Assembly (NCBI GenBank): GCA_037178625.1
Contig: CM074127.1
Location: forward strand, 186,001-250,000
DNA length: 64,000 nt
DNA from: Skeletonema tropicum
Lineage: Eukaryota > Bacillariophyta > Thalassiosirophyceae > Thalassiosirales > Thalassiosiraceae
Direction of reading: 5' to 3'
How positions within the stretch are numbered: position 1 is the first letter of the stretch; each line of letters opens with the position of its first letter. The notes under the pieces are model-generated. The model ran no database searches and was not told the DNA's origin. It worked only from the letters and a program-made list of their open reading frames with translations. The position numbers and the translations under genes were made by a program. Shown here one piece after another: positions 9,524 through 20,712 of this stretch.

Positions 9524-12271
9524 CTACCCACCAGGATTGTTGTGCTGTCGCTTTCGCATAAATGAAGATCTTGTATTTGATCTTCCATCTCCGAGGATCA
9601 TGTTGATATACTTCCACTGAGGGTTTTCGTTAATGTACAGACCACTGCTTGAGTCAATAGGCGCCACAGCGTAGAGTATGAGAGTGGGTCCACCCAAAGG
9701 CTTTATCTCAATCTCGCCCGGCTCTCGTAGATACTTGACGAATGAAAGCCTAGTAACTGTCTGGTTTGAATCATCCGAGGTTGTGACTGATGCGTTGAGT
9801 AGTGTTTGCTGACTGTCACTCATGAGAAGGTTTAGACTTGGACCGTAATATCCATCAATACCTCCTGCAGGAATTTCATATTTGTTAACTGGATTAGCAA
9901 AGGATGGCCCACCTTGAAAGAAGTTGTTCTGGCTGCCAGAAGGATTGAGAGCTGAAGTTGTTACATTTTCAGTCGATATTGCCACAGCCGATTCTAACCC
10001 TGGCATGCCAATTATCGCCTCCCTTCTACCAAACTGTGGATTCCGTCCCGCAGTTGAAAAGGCGATGCCAATCCAGCCAGCACTGCCGGAATATTCCAGA
10101 GACGCGCACAGTAGACCACCTGTTGGATGATCCCGATAAATGACAGTTTCATAGTAAAGTGTGAGGGCAGTGTCACTGATGAATGGCATTGATCTTGAGA
10201 GAGTTTCTGGACATTCATCGAGAGTTGTGGGGCTTTGCGAGGGTGATTCTGATCGAGTTACGGTTGGCTCGGAGCTGGGACTTTCCGAAGCTACATTGGA
10301 AGGTGAGGTAGATGGAGTCGATGTTGGGTAAGGTGACGACGTGGGTGTTAAAGATGGGACATCTGAAACAATTGGTGTAGGATTTGACGATGGATTATTG
10401 GAAGCCACTGCAGGTATCTGAGAAACTTTTGTACCCATCCCTCCGTCTGTAGGAAATGGTACTAAGTCTGTAGGAAATGGTTGAAGATTGATATTGGTAG
10501 ACTCAGACGGGTTCAATGCGGATGATGGCGATGACGGCCGAAGCATCGATGTGCTGTTTTCCGGTGTGCCCAGCCCGACACCAACGTTCTTATTCACAGT
10601 TGTTTCAGTGTCCTTGTACGCAAAAAATTCCATGTGAGTCCAGAAACCCACAGCAAAGACTCCGACAAGACTGAAAAGATAGCAAAAACACATCACCGTC
10701 ATCACAAATCTAGAAAGATAACACCCTTTCTTCTTTCTTCTAGAACTTTCTGCGTCGTTGCTTTCAACGTCGTTTTCTTCATCAGCTTCTCTTGTAGGAA
10801 CTCCTGCAGCCGCAGCTGCGGGGGGTGCAGTTATGGGCGGGGGTTTTCTCCTCCTGTTGAGTGCTTTGGTCAACGATTTATTCAATGAAGAGTATCCCTC
10901 TGAAGCCTTGGAACGACGATTTCTACGGCGTCTCTGAGAAGACTCCCCCGCCTGAAACTCTTCTGAAGGTTCCGTCTTGCGATTTTCTTCCTGTGCATTG
11001 GGATCAGTTCTGACCTTCTTATTGGTTTCGGGCGCGCTATGTCGTTGTTTGGTTTTCTCTCTCTTCTTCTCGTCCAAAACCTTCTTGGTTGGACGCAATG
11101 GCGGCGCACTATGGCGTATCCGCGTCTTTACTTCTGCCTTGATAATTGCTTTTCTTTTTTCAAGATCTTCCTTCACCTCGGCAGAATCACGGCTCTCTTC
11201 CTCAGTCTTTTTCGTTGCTCTTCTCTTTTCGAGTTCCTCTTTGAAGTCAGTAGGGTTTGAATGCTCCGATGCTGCAGAATCCAATGATAGAGATCGCCTT
11301 CTATTTCTCGGCTTGTCATTCAATGTCACAGGCTCAACAGACATGTCATCAGTTTGAACACGACCGCCCAGTGATCTTGATCTTCTCCTAACATAACCAT
11401 CTTCATCCTTTCGAGACCGTCCCCTCTTCCCGTCTACTGATCGTGATCTTCTCCTAGCATGCCCATCTTCATTACGTGACCGTTCTCTCCCTGGACGTGG
11501 TTCATCATCTTTGAGTGGAACATGTAGTGTTGTAATTGCCGTAAACGAACTTCTTCGGAGGATGGCGTCGTTATCTTGTAACGATCCAGCAAGAATACTT
11601 CTACTGCTAGTCTCCTGAACAGAACTTCTTCTCAACAGCGGAGGTCTATTACTTTGAGTTGATTGAAACGATGGTCTTCTTTGAAGCGATGGTCTCCTTT
11701 GATCAGATGAAGGCCTTCTTTGGAGCGATGGTCTACTGAAGCTTGGGGATGCACTCCTCGACCGTCTCCTTTCAAACGGCTGCTTGGCACATGGACCATC
11801 ATTAAGAACGTCTTTCAAATCATCTGAGGAAACGGAACCTGATGACATCGATCTTCTCCTCCCATGTGATATATTGCTTTTTGATAATCGTTTGGGCCGC
11901 TTTAGCTCTGCCTTTGGTTGATGATGGCGACTTGGACTTGGCTCTGGCTCGGATAAATTACTTTGTGCCAGCCGTTTGGGTCGCTTTGACTCTGCCTCTC
12001 GTTTGGACCGAGGAGATTTGATTTTTAACTTTGGTTTTACATCCAATGGATGCAATACTTTTGCTGCCTGTTGCTTTTGAGCAGTAGCTCGCCCCTGGTA
12101 CAATTTCTCTTGCCCCCGTCCACGACGAGATGATGATGTTTTTTTTCGTGATGGTTGCCATGTAGGCTGCTGCAATAGTGCTGCGTATTCTCCATTTGCT
12201 TCTTTCGATGAATGAGAAAATTCGGAAAGGCCGAGGAGGTCTGCCGTATCGTCGACAGGGGCATCCTCCAT
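9524..12271 (-). CDS. Arg/Ser-rich single-pass membrane protein with C-terminal DOMON-like domain
   Basis: A single-exon frame of 915 residues from the ATG at 12271; the frame extends slightly further upstream but contains no other ATG. Residues 1 to about 510 are very basic and Ser-rich, with many RRRS and RSRS clusters and repeated RRPSLQRRPSF-type motifs. One hydrophobic segment lies at about 518-542 (FVMTVMCFCYLFSLVGVFAV). A Ser/Pro/Thr-rich stalk follows to about 685, then a globular part beginning CPETLSRSM and containing SAGWIGIAFSTAGR, which resembles the conserved core of DOMON domains (heme- or sugar-binding beta sandwiches). The arrangement suggests a type II membrane protein with a basic cytosolic part and a lumenal or extracellular DOMON. 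The DOMON assignment rests on that core and the general layout. The gene sits between the two AAA_16-TPR paralogues on the opposite strand and is not part of their duplication. Confidence 0.75.
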   Translation of the reverse strand: MEDAPVDDTADLLGLSEFSHSSKEANGEYAALLQQPTWQPSRKKTSSSRRGRGQEKLYQGRATAQKQQAAKVLHPLDVKPKLKIKSPRSKREAESKRPKRLAQSNLSEPEPSPSRHHQPKAELKRPKRLSKSNISHGRRRSMSSGSVSSDDLKDVLNDGPCAKQPFERRRSRSASPSFSRPSLQRRPSSDQRRPSLQRRPSFQSTQSNRPPLLRRSSVQETSSRSILAGSLQDNDAILRRSSFTAITTLHVPLKDDEPRPGRERSRNEDGHARRRSRSVDGKRGRSRKDEDGYVRRRSRSLGGRVQTDDMSVEPVTLNDKPRNRRRSLSLDSAASEHSNPTDFKEELEKRRATKKTEEESRDSAEVKEDLEKRKAIIKAEVKTRIRHSAPPLRPTKKVLDEKKREKTKQRHSAPETNKKVRTDPNAQEENRKTEPSEEFQAGESSQRRRRNRRSKASEGYSSLNKSLTKALNRRRKPPPITAPPAAAAAGVPTREADEENDVESNDAESSRRKKKGCYLSRFVMTVMCFCYLFSLVGVFAVGFWTHMEFFAYKDTETTVNKNVGVGLGTPENSTSMLRPSSPSSALNPSESTNINLQPFPTDLVPFPTDGGMGTKVSQIPAVASNNPSSNPTPIVSDVPSLTPTSSPYPTSTPSTSPSNVASESPSSEPTVTRSESPSQSPTTLDECPETLSRSMPFISDTALTLYYETVIYRDHPTGGLLCASLEYSGSAGWIGIAFSTAGRNPQFGRREAIIGMPGLESAVAISTENVTTSALNPSGSQNNFFQGGPSFANPVNKYEIPAGGIDGYYGPSLNLLMSDSQQTLLNASVTTSDDSNQTVTRLSFVKYLREPGEIEIKPLGGPTLILYAVAPIDSSSGLYINENPQWKYINMILGDGRSNTRSSFMRKRQHNNPGG

Positions 12272-13183
12272 CTTTTCAGTTGGTGTTACGGTCACGGTCA
12301 CTTCAGTTACGGAGTACTTCTTGTGTTCGCAGCGATGACTTTTTGAAGAATAACATTATTCTACATACACGTTACGTTGTGTAGGATAGAGATAGAGTGA
12401 GGGGTTACTTAAAGGTCAAAATCGGGCTATTCAATCCCCATCATATATTCTAATCGTAGTAAAATAATCGTGAAGGTGAATGAATACTACATATCATCAT
12501 CAAACGATATCATCATCCTCTTCCTCTCTATCTCTATCTCTAGAAGTTGTTGCCGATTCGATTGAATTGCTGCCAGAATACACAAGAAAAGTAAAGGGCA
12601 CAAACTGATGAAGTTAGTCACACTTTGACCTTATTTATGATTTATGACTGCATAGGTAAGTTGAAGTTGACTTGATTAAACCGGTTCGAGTGAATAAACT
12701 CTTAGAATCCATCTTACTAGTAGTTTTCAAAAAGGAGTACCTGCTTACTGTGACTCACAAGTCACAATCTAGGAAAAAGAAATGTGAGAAGTGTCTCATC
12801 GTTGCCTACAACGTCGACCATGGCTGTCGTGCCTGCCTGGAGCGGTGCGCGTGAATGATCAGTTTGAGCTTGCTTATGCCTGTGCGTGAATAAATTTGAA
12901 TCGTAAATAAATCGAAGGCTCGCTGCAGGGGTGCCAAACCAAGGGTAAATAATAAGCTGCCAAACTCTGCCAAACACAAAAAGCCGAAGCCGCCAAAAGC
13001 TGCTTTGATATCGTCTAACCAAGTAGGGAATGCAAGTATTCCTATCCCCGAATCAAACTAGATGTAGAATCAAAAGATTTCCTGAGTAGACAGGCTTCGG
13101 CAAAGCTCCTTATTCGTAGCAAAAATATACAGTTGGGAAGGGAGAACTAATCAACACAAAATTTGTAGGTTGAAAGAGATTTC
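12272..13183. other. Intergenic region between divergent genes
   Basis: Contains the promoters of the minus-strand DOMON-like gene and the second AAA_16-TPR gene. A short CT-rich run with repeated TCTCTATC lies near 12520-12543. No open frame with recognisable content was found. Confidence 0.5.
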
Positions 13184-16100
13184 ATGACGTCTTCTACTGA
13201 GATGCACTGCTTCGTAGTCGACGACAGCACCGATGCTGACAATCTGGATGATGGTGCTGGCGTGTCAAATACGTTGGCCGCTAACATTGGATTGAATGCT
13301 TGGATCGATAAAGCCTTTCAAACTGTAAAATCAGCAGCCGTTACCACCGGCCGTAACGATGAGCATAGCAATATCGTGTGCTCTCAAGAGTATTTGTCAT
13401 GTGCACTGGAAATAGCTCACTCTCTGGCAGACCAGCTCTGTGTTGTCGACGAAAAAAAGACAGTGACATTGACAGAATTTGAGAATGATGAAGGAGGGGG
13501 CATTACAACGTTGGATCCATCAATAATTAACGAACTAATGGCAGAGCCACATCAGCGGCAGTGGCAGCTGCGGCAATACAAATCGTTGGCGCATTCCATT
13601 TACGTTCGGTGTGGGGCTGACAGATTGCATGAAGGAAAGAAAGATGATTTCAGCAGTGCAACAGCGTTATCAATCGCCGACCTTGAGCCACTTCCGTTTC
13701 ATCCTGATCAATCTTCTGATCCCAATGATTTGGGCGTGTTGGGTCAGCAGCTTTCATCTTTGCTTGAAGATGGTAGTAGTGAGCATATCATCGAATATTT
13801 GAGCGTGCAATGTGCTACGTTGAGAGAGGACGTTTTCAGAGATATGTGTATCAACGATGATGCAAGAATGGTAGCAATACATGCACTGGGTTCCACCTTT
13901 TTTGAATTATTTTCTGGTGGACAAAAAGTATTGGAAAGTTTAGACACTGACGAGCAATCCTCTGCGGCAGAAATGATAGGGACAGAATACTACGATAGAC
14001 CTGATCAAATGTCAAACAAGACGCAACGAATACCACCAAGCATGTTATCATCCGTTGAACCACTGAAGTCATTGGGCTTGCCTAATGCTCTTTGTGACCT
14101 GATCGGTAACATGATAGGTTGCACAAGCAATGAATGTGTGGCTTTTGACGAGAGTTATAAAGCCGTGACAGATGTACGAGATGATTTGAAGTTGATGATG
14201 GATTCTCCCGAAGTATATCTTCGAGATCTCGACATGATACATGCTTCCAGTGTTGGTCTTCAGATGGAGAGCATCGGGTGCAAGGACAAGGACGGTCAAA
14301 CATCATTTTACGGCCGAGAGTCAGAGCTGGAAATGTTGAAGGAGTCTTATCAAAGATCTATGACAAGTGGATGTGAAGTAGCCATGATTTACGGGTCATC
14401 TGGAATAGGCAAATCAATGCTTTCTAACAAGTTTTCTGGGCATGTAACTGCTAGAAGCGGGATGTTTTTGTCTGGTAGCTTCGATAAACTTCAACAGTCG
14501 CAGCCGTTCCACGCCATTAGCTCTGCGTTTGATGACTACTGTACATTATTGGCTGCTGCCAGCGATAAGTCGACAGTCGAAATGGTTTCAACTAAACTGC
14601 GAAGAGATCTTGGGAACGAAATGACGGGTCTGGTTGCCGCGATGCCGAACTTGAGGGGCATTCTTGGCAGTGACTTCGTTTGCGGCAAATCTGATGACGA
14701 TAGTGTTATTGCCGTTGATGCACAGAAGAGGTTGAGGTATCTCTTTTGTCAATTTGTTGAAATCATTTTAGGTTGTCAAGAAGAGCCTCTTGTCCTTTTT
14801 CTCGACGACTGTCAATGGATAGACGCGGCTTCAGTAGCTCTGCTGAATCAGATATTGATAATGCCAAACAAGTCAGCCACAAACAAACAACGAAGGTTCT
14901 TCTTCTTTGGGTGTTGTCGTGATGATGAAGTGAATGAAGAGCATCCTCTAATTCTCATGCTTTCCTCGTTGGAAACTTTCGGAACCAAGACGACCAATAT
15001 TATGTTGACCTCAATGAGCAAAGAGACTGTCAACGAAATGGTGTCGACAACATTATCCTTGCTTCCGCGCCTCACGCGACCGTTGGCAGATATTCTGTAT
15101 CACAAAACGAAGGGGAGCCCTTTCTTTATCAAGCAGCTGATGATTGAGTTATACAAACGACGCTTGTTGTATCCCAGCCTGACTGATCGCCGTTGGGTGT
15201 GGGAAAGCGACAATATTCGTGATATGGAGATTCCCGATTGTGTTGCAACGTTCATCATGAAGAACTCGTTTCATAGTCTCCCTCCCGAAGTGATTTCGGC
15301 TTTGAGCGTGTTATCTTGCTTCGGTGCGAGTGCCAGTATCTCGACGATAGAAACTTTGGAAGCAGAGATTCAAACTCCACTCTTGGTTCCACTTGACACG
15401 GCAGTGGCTGAGAGTATTGTGGACAAAAGGGAAGGATCGTTCTACTTTATACATGATAAGCTACATGAAGCTGCGTACGATTCTATACGATCTGAACAGC
15501 GCTGCTTGCAGCACTTCCGATATGGATTGGCACTTGGTAATGTTGCAGTCAGAGAAAGAGATGACGTGTTGCTCATCACTGCTGTGAGCCAAATCAATCA
15601 CGGTGGACCGCAAGCAGTCATCGATAGTGAGCAAGGTGTAGCTGTGGCTAGGTTGAACCTAGATGCGGGGAAGAAGGCCATGAAAATGTCTGACTTCTTC
15701 TCGGCTCATTCATTTTTCGATCGTGGCATTTCGTACTTGAGGAAAGGACACTGGGAGAAGCAGTACGATCTGAGTTTGGAACTGTTCAATCTAGCAGCCA
15801 AGTGTGCCTTGATGAACGCAGAGCATGCTCACCTCGAGATACTGATTCAACAAATAATGCACTTTGCCCGATGTTTTGAGGATAAGTGTCAGGCAATTTC
15901 CATACAAATAAATCTCCTCTTCTTGTCGGGAAAAATGCTGGAGGGCGTCGAGGCCTCGCTGAGCACATTGGCAAGTCTTGGCGAGAAGCTCAGTCGAAGC
16001 CCATGGTGGATTCCGAATCAAGTCATTGATTATTTCATCACACCCTCTTTAGTCCACAAGCATTTGAGTGCAACAGATGCGAAGCTTGCTGAATTATCAG

Positions 16101-17474
16101 ATGATACTTTGTTGAACTATCATGTGATGGTTGACCCTTCAAAGATGATGGCAATGGAGTTATTGGCCAAGCTGTTTGAGTTGGTTTGGTTCGTCGGTGA
16201 ACACCCAAAGTTGCCAATCATTTCATCAAGAATGATCCAGATATCTTTGAAGCACGGCATGAGTCCACTGTCTCCACTTGCCTTTGTGCAGTACGGTAAT
16301 TACAATGCTTTTGTCAGACAAAACTACGAGGTGGGTGTGCAATACGTGAAACTTGGACTGGCTCTGATGAAGCAAAGTCTTTCTCGAGCTCACGATTGTC
16401 AAATAATATTTCATTCAGCTTACACCCGATTGCATGTGGAGCCCATGCAGAGTGCTTGTGAGTTTTTCTTTGATGGGTTCAAGGCAGCCATGAAGAGTGG
16501 AGATACAGGGAATGCAATGAAATGTGCCTACTTTTACGATGCGTGTTGCTTTTGGACGGGCAAGAAGTTAGATGAAGTTGCAAAGTCTATGGAAGAGACA
16601 ATTAAGCAGATGAGATTTCACAAGAACTTGCTATTGATATCTGTTATGCTCCCAATCGTTAGACTGACACTGAGGTTAGCAGGCGAGTCTGTCATACCTC
16701 AGCAAAATAGTCTAACAAGTGTATTTGGCGAAACCCACAGTGAAGAAGACATAGCAGAAAAGTTTTCCTACGTCATGATAGCAGAACAATTTATAGAGTT
16801 CTATGAAGCACTCTTATTCCGAGAGTTGGAGAAAGCGAGGGACTGCGCCGAAAAGTATTTCTCAAAGTTAAGGGGTACAGCCCTGTATCAACGGGTATTG
16901 TGAGTACTACTGAGGTTCATCCTTAATTTTCATCTTTTGTTTCACTCTGGTGCTTACATTTCCGGTCATTTCTTCCTCCACTTCAAGTTACTTTGGCTTG
17001 GTATCATTTTGGATTGGCAGGGAGACGAATGACAAAAAGTGGATAGCGAGGGGTACGGAGTCGAAGGTTTCAATCGAGAAGCTGGCCGCACTAGCTTCCA
17101 TATGGAACTTTCAGAACAGTGAGTTTGCAGATTTTATATGCTATACATATATTATCTAAGCCACGCCATCTCTAATTTGTTGTTTCTATTTACCTTCGTA
17201 TCCAGAAACATATCTTCTCCAAGCTGAGGAGCAATTCTGTGCAAGAAACTTTGATTATGCTGAAATACTATACGAGAATGCAATACTAAGTTCAAAGCAG
17301 CATAAATTTGTGAACGAGGAAGCTCTGGCAAATGAGTTGGCTGGGCATTTCTATCTTGATACAGGCAGAGAGTACAAGTCGTTAAGTTACTTCTGCCAAG
17401 CGGAAGAGAAATACCGTGAATGGGGTGCTGTTGCAAAAGCAAATGAGCTTGCGACATATTTGAAAAGGAATTGA
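13184..17474 (+). CDS. AAA_16 (Orc1-like) ATPase with TPR tail, degenerate kinase-like N-terminus, copy 2
   Basis: Paralogue of the gene at 4852-9194. Exons 13184-16899, 16988-17118 and 17206-17474 join to 1371 residues; introns are 88 and 87 bp and sit at identical positions and phases to those of copy 1. The start ATG gives MTSSTEMHCF. Copy 1 has ATATAT in place of ATGACG here and must start six codons later. Walker A GSSGIGKS and Walker B LVLFLDDCQW are intact. Similarity between the copies is patchy: about 14720-15880 is nearly identical to 6420-7580, whereas the first 60 codons, the segment after Walker A, about 15890-16240, and the introns differ much more. The similarity stops close to the start and stop codons, so the duplicated unit is essentially the gene itself. 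The protein ends at the TPR region like its twin. Confidence 0.88.
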
Positions 17475-19482
17475 CCTGTAGTCACAGATAGGATTGATAA
17501 GATGGCACAACAAAAACGTCACTGTTAAAATGAGGATAATTTTTTTATAGTGCATTCCATCTTATGCATACCAACCATATAGCTAAGTAGTCCTCTTTGA
17601 AAGAGTGAGGATACCTCATACTCCTTACATATTTGTGATGACTGCACACGTGGGTACCTCAGTATTTTTTCAGTCTGTCTTTGACCCCAAGGAACCGCTC
17701 GCACCTCGCACTCTCGGTCACGGGGTTACGTTTGGCCTTCCCGCGTAATTTTGAGATGGAACGAGAAACGCAAAAAATCCATCATCCACCACACCTTTTA
17801 CACCGTCACCATGATGTCCTCCACTCCTGTGGCCACAGTTAAGCGTGCATATTGAATACGCCTAGAATACTCGGCTTGATCAGTCGCATAAATCATCTTA
17901 TACGCGCCCAAGCCAGGAAAACTCAGTCGATCCACCGTAAATGAATAAAATAACGTCGCCATCGACGGCATAAAATTTACCACTTTCACCTCCATTCACC
18001 CCTCCTATGGACGTTTCGGCAATGATATGTTACAAAAGAGAGGATATCCTTTCACCACATCAATGTTATATATACATTGGGCGTCTATTTATCCTTGGGT
18101 AGTCCAAACCCATTATCTAATCGATAATCAACCACATTTCACAAGTTAGACAGAATCTATTATTTGCTCCTTAAACGCAATGCTGAAATCAACATCGTGA
18201 AGGACCGATAACATCAAATGAGTGGTAATTTATATACCAATTGATCGTATGCGTATATTCGAATACTTCGACAAGTGGATGATGCTTTATATTGATTATA
18301 ACACATGGGAGACAGTGTTATGTATGTTGGTTTTGATGTAGGCTAAATATGCAATGAGTTTTACTGAACAAACAAGTATTTCCTCAGAACTCATTGTTAT
18401 TATCGCTCCCAAGGATGTTTACTATCATAATAATAATAAGCTGATGCTTGTTTGATCGATATGCATCCCGTTTCCATTAGCTTTCGGTTAGTTGTTGCGT
18501 TCGACAGAGACGAAAAACATGTACATTTTTTGTATCATCAAAATGATGTCATAAGAGCTTCCATTCCACTCCAAGGGTCAATTAATCGTCTATCACCATA
18601 TTAGAGTCGATGGAGAGTATTGGTTGCCTTCATTGGTGTTATTGTCACTCCTTATTGCAGTAGGGCCAAAGATAAAAATGAACCATTGATGGACATCGAG
18701 TTACGACGTTGAGGATGGTGTTACCGGCCGAAACATCGGTACACTAAGACACCCACGCCTCCCTATGGATATATACACTCGATTGGTGGGCTGCAAGGAT
18801 CATGCTTTATGTCTCCATGGGTTATGCACCGGCATGACTCTCCCTCCGACATGAACGGCAATGTTTCATTAGGAAACTTCGCGCACGAAACTTTTTATTG
18901 AAGGAATACATCGTAACCAATGCTCCGCGTTTTCTGCGCAGGGGTCGGGTGGTATATGATGAAGCTACTGTAAAAAAACGCGGAGGGTTTGCCATGTACT
19001 GGTGTAATGGTAGGAGATGTTCTCCGCTATAGTGTCTATGGTTGAGGATTTTTTTGAAGTTTGTGCCATTGTGTGTGATTTTTGCGTGGGGTGACGGAAC
19101 TTTTCGAAGTCAGGTAGGTGTCTCAATATTTTTCTAATTTAGTCGAGATTAAGTGGCGTAACCCCGTGGCGGTCGGGATTTTCATTGACGCACGTAGTTG
19201 CAGTCTCTGTTGACGCTTGGCACTACTGAATTGCATCGATCTACTACAGCTATCAGTTGTGTTGGTTGCAATAACGCTGCCTGATCAAGATAGATACGGC
19301 TGCAAGTTTTTGGAGAGGGTTTATTCATTCTATTACGCTAAGGTTCGATATTTTTTGGGTTTTGAATAATAATACATCCAGTGTAGAGAAAGTAAGGGTC
19401 ATTCTCAGAACCAGAACCAACCTGAATCAAATTTCTTCGTTGCTGTGACATACAATAGCAGCAATCAATCACTGCAGCAATC
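17475..19482. other. 2-kb intergenic region, no gene recognised
   Basis: Only short frames. A 65-codon minus-strand frame at 17798-17995 is ATG-initiated and unremarkable in composition, but it has no recognisable motif and is not called. No RNA gene or transposon end was seen. The last 300 bp should carry the ZIP gene promoter. Confidence 0.5.
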
Positions 19483-20598
19483 ATGGTAGTAACAAGACGT
19501 CAACGACAAGCTGCCGAGGAGGCAAATATAAATGCAGATGATTATGATCTGAATGTACCCGTTTCCGCCGCAAAGACACCCAAGAAAGAAGCGCCCTCGC
19601 CTTCTTCTCCATCGAAACAGCATGATCATGCTCACCATGATCACCGCGGCTGTCCTGCACATCTACTGAAAGTTTCAACGAATGGGGAATCAAAAACAAA
19701 AGAAAACGACGAAAGTGAATCTCAGTTATCACAAGTGATATCGTACGGTATCATTCTCCTCTTGGCCTTCATCACCTACGCGACATACCCCGGAAACACT
19801 CTTGGAAAGAAAGGACTGGATCCAACAATTCACACTGTCTTTTACTACGGCTGGATCTCCGCCATCTCCACTGGCTTTGGTGTGTTACCATTATGTTTCG
19901 TACGTGAAATGAAAGAGTACTGGGTCGGCGTCTCCAATGCAATTGCGGCTGGGATGATGTGTGCTGCGTCATACTCATTGTTTGTGGAAGGTTGCACGTT
20001 CCATGATGATAATGATGATAGTTCGTTGAGTCCAGTTGTGAGAACTGCAATTGGATGTGCGATGGGGCTGTTGTTCATACTTGGCACGAAGAGCTTCTTG
20101 GATTCACATGAAGATGTGAAGGTTGGATCGTTGAGCGGGGCGGATACAAGAAAAATTCTCTTGATTGTGTTTGTCATGACGCTTCATTCATTCAGTGAGG
20201 GAGTTGGTATTGGAGTTAGCTTTGGAGGTGAGCATGGAAATGAATTGGGGGTGTTTATTTCGGCAAGTTTGGCGGTGCACAATATTCCCGAGGGATTGGC
20301 CGTGGCAATTGTGTTGCTTCCGAGGAAAGTTTCCAAGGCAACTGCTGCAATTTGGTGTGTAGTAACTTCGCTTCCACAACCCTTAATGGCAGTACCAGCG
20401 TTCATGTTTGTTCATTCCTTTTTACCGTTGCTGCCTGTTGGTTTGGGCTTTGCGGGAGGGGCAATGATGTGGGTGGCATTTATGGAGTTACTGCTGGAGG
20501 CATATGAAGACACAGACATGGTCACTACTGGTGTAGCCAGTACGCTCGCTTTAGGAGCTATGCTTGCAGTTCAAAGACAGATTGAAGATAGTCATTGA
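19483..20598 (+). CDS. ZIP-family divalent metal transporter
   Basis: A 371-residue single-exon gene. ZIP proteins move zinc or other divalent metals (iron, manganese) into the cytosol from outside the cell or from organelles. The N-terminus is hydrophilic and carries a His-rich stretch (HDHAHHDHRGCPAH, about residues 46-59), a likely metal-binding tail. Several hydrophobic helices follow. The two signature helices are clear: TLHSFSEGVGIGVSFG (about 232-247) and AVHNIPEGLAVAIVLL (about 264-279), which supply the H-S-E-G and H-N-P-E-G metal ligands. The pattern is closest to the GufA/ZupT-like branch. Metal and membrane cannot be told from sequence alone. It converges with the ABC1 kinase gene, with about 110 bp between stop codons. 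Confidence 0.93.
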   Translation: MVVTRRQRQAAEEANINADDYDLNVPVSAAKTPKKEAPSPSSPSKQHDHAHHDHRGCPAHLLKVSTNGESKTKENDESESQLSQVISYGIILLLAFITYATYPGNTLGKKGLDPTIHTVFYYGWISAISTGFGVLPLCFVREMKEYWVGVSNAIAAGMMCAASYSLFVEGCTFHDDNDDSSLSPVVRTAIGCAMGLLFILGTKSFLDSHEDVKVGSLSGADTRKILLIVFVMTLHSFSEGVGIGVSFGGEHGNELGVFISASLAVHNIPEGLAVAIVLLPRKVSKATAAIWCVVTSLPQPLMAVPAFMFVHSFLPLLPVGLGFAGGAMMWVAFMELLLEAYEDTDMVTTGVASTLALGAMLAVQRQIEDSH

Positions 20599-20712
20599 TG
20601 AAGTTAGGGGGAGAGTATAATACGCACATATCACTTTGGTCGATGTTGCTATGACCGCAAGGCTATGTTAAAACAAAAATTAACAACACAACTACTATTA
20701 TTTATGTACAGA

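Noticed and set aside
17798..17995. 65-codon minus-strand frame
   Set aside because: Plausible composition but no motif, splice partner or similarity to anything else in the window.
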